Made by a program: the position numbers and the translations under genes. Below, one piece after another: positions 7,331 through 9,648 of a stretch of 9,648 nucleotides of DNA. Under the pieces are notes generated by a model. That model did not search any database, was not told where the DNA came from, and saw nothing but the letters and a program-made list of their open reading frames with translations. Within the stretch, counting starts at the first letter, position 1, and each line of letters opens with the position of its first letter. The stretch covers positions 1 to 9,648 of the forward strand of contig DAOUUD010000052.1 of assembly GCA_030668345.1 (NCBI GenBank), read 5' to 3'. Origin of the DNA: Candidatus Cloacimonadota bacterium (GTDB lineage: Bacteria; Cloacimonadota; Cloacimonadia; Cloacimonadales; TCS61).

Positions 7331-7376
7331 GTAGAAAAGTGTTATACTACAAGTATTGAGTACCTCACTTTTCTAC
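7331..7376 (+). repeat. Perfect 11-bp inverted repeat with nested hairpin and flanking direct repeat
   Basis: GTAGAAAAGTG (7331-7341) and CACTTTTCTAC (7366-7376) are exact reverse complements, separated by 24 bases. Inside the loop, ATACT (7344-7348) pairs with AGTAT (7352-7356). AAAAGTGT also occurs twice in direct orientation (7325-7332 and 7335-7342), ten bases apart. A second hairpin, TACTAAT/ATTAGTA (7374-7389), follows immediately. The structure lies at or just after the predicted transcription start. It could be an RNA hairpin in a leader, an operator for a dimeric regulator, or a remnant of a small mobile element. Confidence 0.6.
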
Positions 7377-7413
7377 TAATTTATTAGTATGGTTATCTCA
7401 AGGAGTATTGTTT

Positions 7414-7548
7414 TTGATAATGCATAAAAATGTATTTGCTAACTACCTTCTGGATGAATTCAATAATACTATTTTCACAATCAATACCCAATACGCTCCA
7501 TCTGAACTGGATGGAGTTCGGAATATTAATATAAACGTAGTATGCTAA
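7414..7548 (+). CDS. Possible 44-residue small protein or leader peptide
   Basis: An open frame begins at TTG 7414, with ATG 7420 as an alternative start, and ends at TAA 7546-7548. AAGGAG (7400-7405) lies eight bases before the TTG, ideal spacing, and fourteen before the ATG. The peptide begins Met-Ile-Met-His-Lys-Asn (MHKNVFANYLLDEF from the ATG) and ends R-N-I-N-I-N-V-V-C. There is no membrane segment and I recognise no family. The stop codon lies inside the 5' half of the terminator hairpin, an arrangement seen in leader-peptide attenuators. A hairpin CTCCATC/GATGGAG (7496-7502/7510-7516) falls within the frame. The opposite strand is also open over part of this stretch, so a decayed gene on either strand is an alternative. 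Confidence 0.3.
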   Translation: MIMHKNVFANYLLDEFNNTIFTINTQYAPSELDGVRNININVVC

Positions 7549-7577
7549 AGTAGCAAGCTGCGTTCTTTTTGTTTTTT
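7534..7577 (+). terminator. Strong intrinsic terminator ahead of the second oxidoreductase operon
   Basis: AACGTAG (7534-7540) pairs with CTGCGTT (7558-7564), seven pairs with one G-U. A small internal loop follows, and then TGCTA (7543-7547) pairs with TAGCA (7551-7555) around an AAG loop. The T-tract runs from 7566 to 7577 (TTTTTGTTTTTT). This is the clearest terminator in the window. It ends 34 bp before the next start codon, so it either ends the preceding transcript (the leader or small ORF, or the kor-mce operon) or acts as a conditional attenuator. Confidence 0.75.
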
Positions 7578-7611
7578 ATTGTAAAAATATTCTAAAATAA
7601 CAGGAGAATCT

Positions 7612-7887
7612 ATGAGGTATTGGGAAGTGCCGTTTGGCAAAGAAAAGCCAAAAACTCCTCTAGGTGAAATTCATATACTCAAAGAAAGATGTAAAGGATG
7701 CGGTTTCTGTGTGGAATACTGTCCTAAAGATGTCCTTGAAATGTCAGATGAATTTAATTCCAAGGGTTATCATCCTCCTCAAATAATCAATGGAGAAGCT
7801 TGTGTAAATTGTGGTTTATGTGAGACTATCTGCCCTGAATTTTCTATCTGGTGTACTTTGAAAGAGGAGGTAGCTTTTGAAAACTAA
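7612..7887 (+). CDS. 2-oxoacid:ferredoxin oxidoreductase, delta (2x[4Fe-4S] ferredoxin) subunit, second operon
   Basis: 91 residues with two intact cluster motifs: C27-x2-C30-x2-C33-x3-C37-P and C64-x2-C67-x2-C70-x3-C74-P. The segment after the first cluster (DVLEMSDEFNSKGYHPP) is the characteristic KorD-type linker. It should pass electrons from the beta-subunit cluster to soluble ferredoxin. AGGAG (7602-7606) lies five bases before the ATG; the context ACAGGAGA is identical to that of korD in the first operon. The gene overlaps the next one by 11 bases. It lacks the long charged N-terminal extension of the first delta subunit. The family is certain; the substrate of the complex is not. Confidence 0.9.
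   Translation: MRYWEVPFGKEKPKTPLGEIHILKERCKGCGFCVEYCPKDVLEMSDEFNSKGYHPPQIINGEACVNCGLCETICPEFSIWCTLKEEVAFEN
7865..7870 (+). promoter_or_regulatory. Ribosome binding site that fixes a TTG start for the second alpha subunit
   Basis: AGGAGG lies six bases before TTG 7877, inside the 3' end of the delta gene. The near-perfect site and spacing support initiation at TTG. The alignment agrees: from residue 17 onward the protein matches the first KorA at the same residue numbers. A rare start codon combined with a strong site and an 11-base gene overlap suggests translational coupling to the delta subunit. Confidence 0.8.
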
Positions 7888-9088
7888 CTTAAAAGCAGTT
7901 TTAACAGGAACACATACTCTTAGCGGTAATGAGGCATGTATAGAAGGTGCCTTTGCTGCAGGCTGCCGTTTTCTTGCTGCTTATCCAATCGAGCCTGCCA
8001 TTGAAACGATAGAAAGATACTTGAAAAGATGCGCAGAAGTCGGTGCCACCTTTATTCAGATGGAAGATGAGATTTCTGCTCTCGCTGCTGTCATAGGTGC
8101 ATCCTGGACCGGGAAAAAGTCGATGACTGTAACTTCCGGACCAGGTTTTTCCAATATGATGGAGCATTTGGGACTTGGTGTGATGTTGGAAACTCCTTGT
8201 GTAATCCTCGATGTGCAACAAGCAGGACTATCATTAGGAATTCCAAATCGTGCAGGACAGGGCGATATGATGCAGGCAAGATGGGGTTCTCATGGAGATT
8301 ATGAAGTAATAACTCTTGCTCCGGGCTCTCCTCAGGAAATGTTTGATTTTACCATTAAAGCTTTCAATTTCTCTGAAAAATATAGAACACCTGTCATTGT
8401 TATATCAGATGAATATGTAGCTCATAAGAAAGAAAAGGTTGTAATTCCTCCTGCTGCTGGCATAAAAATTGAACCGAGACGATATTATAAAGGACAAAAG
8501 GATAAGTACCTGCCATTCAAAAGAGATAAGGATTTTGTTCCTCGTATGGTAGATATTGGCGATGGCTTTAAATTTCATGTTACAGGTCTTACCCATGATG
8601 ATAGAGGTTATCCCATTATGCTCGAGGAGTGTCAGGAATATAATGTTCATCCCATTTTATGGAAGATCCGCAATAATGTAGGTGAGATCAGTACATTTCA
8701 GGAAACCGACACTGAAGATGCTAAGATCGTTATTGTCTATTATGGGGCGACATCAGAAGCAGCACTCAAAGCAATAAAGCAGGCAAGGGATCTGGGTATA
8801 AAAGTTGGTGGCCTTAAACTTGATGTTGTTTGGCCCTTCCCGGATAAGAAAATCACTGAACTTGCTGAGAAAATTAAAGCCTTTGTTGTTCCGGAAATAA
8901 ATTATGGGCAAATTGTTTCTGAAGTTGAGCGATGCAGTTATGGAAATGCAAATGTTGTCTTTGTCTCTCATGGAGAAAAGGGAATCGATAATGCAGATGA
9001 TATAGTTTCTGCTATAAAGTTAGCTGTGAAAGAAAAAAAAGTAAAAAATGAAATTATTGAATATCAGAATCAAGCAGGGAGAGCATAA
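7877..9088 (+). CDS. 2-oxoacid:ferredoxin oxidoreductase, divergent KorA-like alpha subunit
   Basis: 403 residues, co-linear with the KorA of the first operon without gaps over about 200 residues. MEDE (62-65), TSGPG (86-90) and QARWGSHGD (133-141) are kept. However, the YPITPST signature reads YPIEPAI (36-42), putting Glu at 39 in place of Thr. RGGPSTGLPT reads QAGLSLGIPN (115-124), replacing the Arg with Gln and the final Thr with Asn. In Sulfolobus OFOR the equivalents of these three positions were mutated and linked to catalysis or substrate recognition. VWPFP marks the C-terminal domain. TTG start; the beta gene follows with no gap. The family is clear. Loss of the 2-oxoglutarate-type residues suggests a different 2-oxoacid, perhaps branched-chain or aromatic, or an altered role. 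No frameshift is seen, so it does not look like a pseudogene. Confidence 0.88.
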   Translation: MKTNLKAVLTGTHTLSGNEACIEGAFAAGCRFLAAYPIEPAIETIERYLKRCAEVGATFIQMEDEISALAAVIGASWTGKKSMTVTSGPGFSNMMEHLGLGVMLETPCVILDVQQAGLSLGIPNRAGQGDMMQARWGSHGDYEVITLAPGSPQEMFDFTIKAFNFSEKYRTPVIVISDEYVAHKKEKVVIPPAAGIKIEPRRYYKGQKDKYLPFKRDKDFVPRMVDIGDGFKFHVTGLTHDDRGYPIMLEECQEYNVHPILWKIRNNVGEISTFQETDTEDAKIVIVYYGATSEAALKAIKQARDLGIKVGGLKLDVVWPFPDKKITELAEKIKAFVVPEINYGQIVSEVERCSYGNANVVFVSHGEKGIDNADDIVSAIKLAVKEKKVKNEIIEYQNQAGRA

Positions 9089-9648
9089 ATGGGGACTTTA
9101 AAAAATGCCGAAAAAGATATTCATCCAATGGATGATTTGCTTCGTATGGATAGAATTCCTCATATATGGTGCCCTGGTTGTGGAATTGGCACAGCTGTAA
9201 CTGCTTTTGCTGCAGGTCTTGCCAAGGCAGAAATTGATTTGAAAAAGACATGCATCGTTTCCGGTATTGGTTGTACCGGCAGAGTAGCTGGTTATGTAAA
9301 ACTGGATTCATTCCATACAACGCATGGTAGAGGTATTGCTTTTGCAACCGGGATACAAGTTGCTAATCCAGACCTGAAAGTAATCGTCTTTTCAGGTGAT
9401 GGAGATTTAATATCGATTGGCGGAAATCATTTTATTCATGCTGCTCGCAGAAATGTAAATATGCTTGTAATTTGCGTAAATAATTTTATCTATGCAATGA
9501 CCGGCGGACAGGTTGCACCTACAACTCCACTTGCAACTTATGCCACAACTTCACCTTTTGGTTGTGTTGAACCACCATTCAATATTCCGTACCTGGCAGA
9601 CTCATCCGGAGCCGTATATGTGGCAAGATGGACAGCTCTTCATGTTCG
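9089..9648 (+). CDS. 2-oxoacid:ferredoxin oxidoreductase, beta subunit, second operon (partial, runs off window)
   Basis: The first 186 codons are present and the 3' end lies outside the window. The protein has the canonical WCPGCG (C28, C31), C62 in GIGCTGR, the thiamine diphosphate motif GDGD (103-106), and NN (131-132). The fourth cluster cysteine would lie beyond the edge. R65 is the basic residue three positions after C62, as in the first KorB. The IYAMTGGQ segment has Ala-136 where the first KorB has Gly. The ATG directly abuts the alpha stop codon, and AGGGAG (9076-9081) is seven bases upstream. All visible catalytic residues are intact, in contrast to the altered alpha partner. A gamma subunit probably follows, by analogy with the first operon. 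Confidence 0.92.
   Translation, partial: MGTLKNAEKDIHPMDDLLRMDRIPHIWCPGCGIGTAVTAFAAGLAKAEIDLKKTCIVSGIGCTGRVAGYVKLDSFHTTHGRGIAFATGIQVANPDLKVIVFSGDGDLISIGGNHFIHAARRNVNMLVICVNNFIYAMTGGQVAPTTPLATYATTSPFGCVEPPFNIPYLADSSGAVYVARWTALHV

Noticed and set aside
7311..7345. TAAGACCCCTCTGAAAAAGT looking like the terminal repeat of an insertion sequence
   Set aside because: I found no matching inverted end, transposase or target duplication in the window, so a mobile-element call is not supported.
7412..7560. Minus-strand open frame through the spacer, possibly a decayed gene
   Set aside because: It has no start codon with a ribosome binding site and no recognisable family. The plus strand has better signals (ribosome binding site, terminator).
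7877..9088. Pseudogene status for the divergent alpha subunit
   Set aside because: The frame is intact over 403 codons, the ribosome binding site is strong, the cofactor-side motifs and C-terminal domain are kept, and the operon spacing is tight. Divergence is limited to specific active-site positions.
1..9648. CRISPR array, tRNA, rRNA, toxin-antitoxin or defence system
   Set aside because: No regularly spaced direct repeats, cloverleaf-forming segments or defence-gene motifs were seen on either strand. The content is repair, secretion and central metabolism.

Overview
The window looks like a piece of chromosome from an anaerobic, fermentative bacterium of the FCB superphylum, most likely Candidatus Cloacimonadota or a close relative. 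The evidence is: an AT-rich genome by eye; a secreted protein with a YPNPFNPTTT-type C-terminal sorting domain, typical of type IX secretion system (T9SS) cargo in such lineages; ferredoxin-dependent 2-oxoacid oxidation; and a methylmalonyl-CoA epimerase. The lineage is an inference from gene content, not from a marker gene.

Layout. Positions 6-1430 (minus strand) encode a secreted, surface-type protein. A 285-bp divergent spacer follows, with a likely promoter for that gene and a 10-bp-period repeat abutting the start of the next one. Positions 1716-3716 encode a complete UvrB. After a 146-bp spacer, 3863-7192 is a compact five-gene operon, korD-korA-korB-korC-mce, with gaps or overlaps of -1 to 27 bp and good Shine-Dalgarno sites. 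It encodes a four-subunit 2-oxoglutarate:ferredoxin oxidoreductase plus methylmalonyl-CoA epimerase. Together these suggest the route 2-oxoglutarate to succinyl-CoA to methylmalonyl-CoA to propionyl-CoA, or the reverse, with electrons passed to ferredoxin. This suits amino-acid fermentation or propionate metabolism.

Positions 7193-7611 are a 419-bp spacer that is not empty. It holds a promoter-like TTGACA/CATAAG pair, a large perfect inverted repeat, a possible 44-codon small ORF with its own ribosome binding site, and a strong intrinsic terminator ending about 35 bp before the next operon. This could be an attenuator leader or an independent small transcript.

Positions 7612-9648 begin a second, paralogous oxidoreductase operon (delta, alpha, beta), cut off by the window edge within the beta gene. 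Its alpha subunit aligns without gaps to KorA of the first operon over roughly the first 200 residues. It differs at all three alpha positions implicated in catalysis or substrate recognition in the Sulfolobus enzyme, so it probably uses a different 2-oxoacid. No CRISPR array, tRNA, rRNA, complete mobile element or defence gene was seen.
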